A stretch of DNA of 64,000 nucleotides, taken from Streptomyces abyssomicinicus. Its GTDB lineage: Bacteria; Actinomycetota; Actinomycetes; Streptomycetales; Streptomycetaceae. The notes under the pieces are model-generated. The model saw nothing but the letters and a program-made list of their open reading frames with translations. It was not told the DNA's origin and ran no database searches. Shown here piece after piece: positions 62,964 through 64,000 of the stretch (positions are counted from its first letter, which is position 1; each line of letters begins with the position of its first letter). The stretch covers positions 186,001 to 250,000 of the forward strand of contig NZ_BBZI01000010.1 of the NCBI RefSeq assembly GCF_008974245.1. The letters are read 5' to 3'. The translations under genes were made by a program, and so were the position numbers.

Positions 62964-64000
62964 TCAGCGAGGATCGGGGGCGGGCCCGGTTCCCTCGGCG
63001 CCCCGGTCCCGGACCCGCGCCGACTCCCCGAGGGCGGTGTCCGTCGTCCGCGTCCCGGCACCGCCGCTGAGAAGGAGGCCGACCGCGGCGGCGGCCGCAG
63101 CGGTGCCGGCCGCGAGGAGCAGCACGCGGTGGTCCACGAGCGCGAGCAGGCCGGCTCCGGCGGCCAGTGCGACGGCGTTGGGGGCGAAGAGGAGGGTGTT
63201 GGCGGTGGCCGCGACCCGGCCCAGGAGATCGTCCGGGGTCTCGCGCTGAACGGCTGTCATGGCCGCGATCAGCACGCACGGCAACCCCGCGCCGATCAGC
63301 ACGCCGGCGAACAGGACGACCGGGAGCGAGGGGACGACGCGCAGTGCGACGCCGGCCGCGAACAGCATGATCCCGGCCGCGGCGAAGACCCGTTCGGGCA
63401 TCCGCCGCAGCAGAGCGCCGGCGAACAGCCCGACGACCACGGAGCCGATGCCCTGCACGGCGTAGAGGACACCCGCGTAGGCGGGCGGACGGTCGAGACC
63501 GGCGTCGACCACGGGGTAGACCGACGCCCCGTTCACCCCGGCCATGCCCATGGTCGCGGCCCCGGCCAGCACCAGGCGCCACAGAACCGGGTGATGTCGC
63601 AGGAAGCGGATTCCCTCGGCGGTCCGGGCGCTCCGTCGTCGGGTTTCCGCCGGGCGGTGCGAGGGTTCCGACACGCGAATGAGGGCGAAGGCCAGGGCGG
63701 CGAGCACGAAGGTGACCGCGTCCAGCAGGACCACCGCCGTGCCGCCGAACCGGACGAACAGAAGCGCGCCCAGGAGCGGGGCGACCAGTTTCATGCCCTC
63801 GTTCGCCGTCATGCGCAGGCCGTTGAAGTCGCCGCGCAGCTGCTCCGGTACGGCGGTGGCCACCAGTGCGGCTTCCGCCGCGTCCAGCAACACCGTGCTG
63901 ACGCCGTACACGGTCAGTACGGCGAACAGGATCCAGATCCGGTCGGCGGAACGGACGGCGAGGAGCGGCAGCAGCACCGCGGCCATGCCGAGATTGGTCC
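62964..64000 (-). CDS. MFS transporter, N-terminus outside window
   Basis: The gene continues past 64000. The 345 codons seen contain nine or so membrane segments: 'RIWILFAVLTVYGVSTVLLD', 'TAVVLLDAVTFVLAALAFAL', 'VVLFAGVLIGAGLPCVLIAA', 'HRVLLLAAGTAAAAAAVGLL', and the loop 'FNGLRMTANEGMKLVAPLLG' typical of MFS_3 exporters (TM5 motif with N..R). The tail is charged and disordered. It resembles the transporters at 13570 and 20864 and would export a hydrophobic compound. It is convergent with the P450 gene (67 bp apart). Confidence 0.85.
   Translation of the reverse strand, partial: TNLGMAAVLLPLLAVRSADRIWILFAVLTVYGVSTVLLDAAEAALVATAVPEQLRGDFNGLRMTANEGMKLVAPLLGALLFVRFGGTAVVLLDAVTFVLAALAFALIRVSEPSHRPAETRRRSARTAEGIRFLRHHPVLWRLVLAGAATMGMAGVNGASVYPVVDAGLDRPPAYAGVLYAVQGIGSVVVGLFAGALLRRMPERVFAAAGIMLFAAGVALRVVPSLPVVLFAGVLIGAGLPCVLIAAMTAVQRETPDDLLGRVAATANTLLFAPNAVALAAGAGLLALVDHRVLLLAAGTAAAAAAVGLLLSGGAGTRTTDTALGESARVRDRGAEGTGPAPDPR

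Overview
The window is very G+C-rich, with strong third-position G/C bias, many GTG starts, TANNNT promoters set directly against start codons, and gene families typical of Streptomyces (GlxA-type AraC regulators, PadR and MarR regulators, BtrH-like and AlkZ-like proteins, a maltokinase N-cap protein). It reads as a piece of a Streptomyces chromosome. Most genes are single-gene or two-gene units of metabolism, transport, regulation and secreted hydrolases. There is no prophage, no insertion sequence, no CRISPR array and no rRNA. One degenerate tRNA-like gene lies at 20738-20810.

Layout. 1-5 kb: a VOC protein cut by the window edge, a GNAT-TPR fusion, a frameshifted ADP-ribosylglycohydrolase, a DinB protein, and a split transketolase (two genes) with a leaderless MerR/SoxR-type promoter. 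5-13 kb: an epimerase and a glycosyltransferase, two alpha/beta hydrolases, a haloalkane dehalogenase-like enzyme whose promoter is nearly identical to the transketolase one, then PadR and GlxA regulators and a cupin. 13-17 kb: a MarR/MFS divergent pair, a crotonase, a GNAT protein preceded by a 19-codon ORF, and an AraC-family remnant. 17-24 kb: a CE2-type esterase, a small gene back to back with a beta-keto acid cleavage enzyme, a thioesterase remnant, a HAD protein, the tRNA-like gene, ArsR plus a frameshifted MFS exporter, GNAT and PemK-type proteins. 24-33 kb: thioredoxin divergent from a disulfide oxidoreductase, TPR, secreted lipase, CBS, YihY/BrkB, an ABC exporter and a PLP lyase.

35.4-40.6 kb is a coherent catabolic cluster: an MHS-family permease, a TetR regulator, a quinate/shikimate dehydrogenase (QsuD-like) and a 3-dehydroshikimate dehydratase (QsuB-like). 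Together they would import shikimate or quinate and turn shikimate into protocatechuate. It is followed by a long-form GAPDH. 42.4-44.5 kb holds an ABC-F ribosome-protection ATPase with a collagen-like Gly-X-Y insert and, upstream, a leaderless 9-residue leader peptide and a hairpin. This looks like antibiotic-sensing attenuation.

44.5-64 kb: an MpaB-type oxygenase, a triple-NUDIX protein translationally linked to a 9-codon upstream ORF and to a downstream unknown gene, a single-chain biotin-dependent acyl-CoA carboxylase, an AlkZ-like DNA glycosylase, a VOC protein, an arginase-fold protein with altered metal ligands, a membrane protein, a maltokinase N-cap protein, a BtrH-like transferase, a Tat-exported serine hydrolase, a large secreted nuclease, a cytochrome P450 with a LexA-box-like palindrome upstream, and an MFS transporter cut by the right edge.

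Two genes (1602-2542 and 20864-22209) are broken by one missing base in a C run of the strand given. Sequencing error is as likely as real decay.
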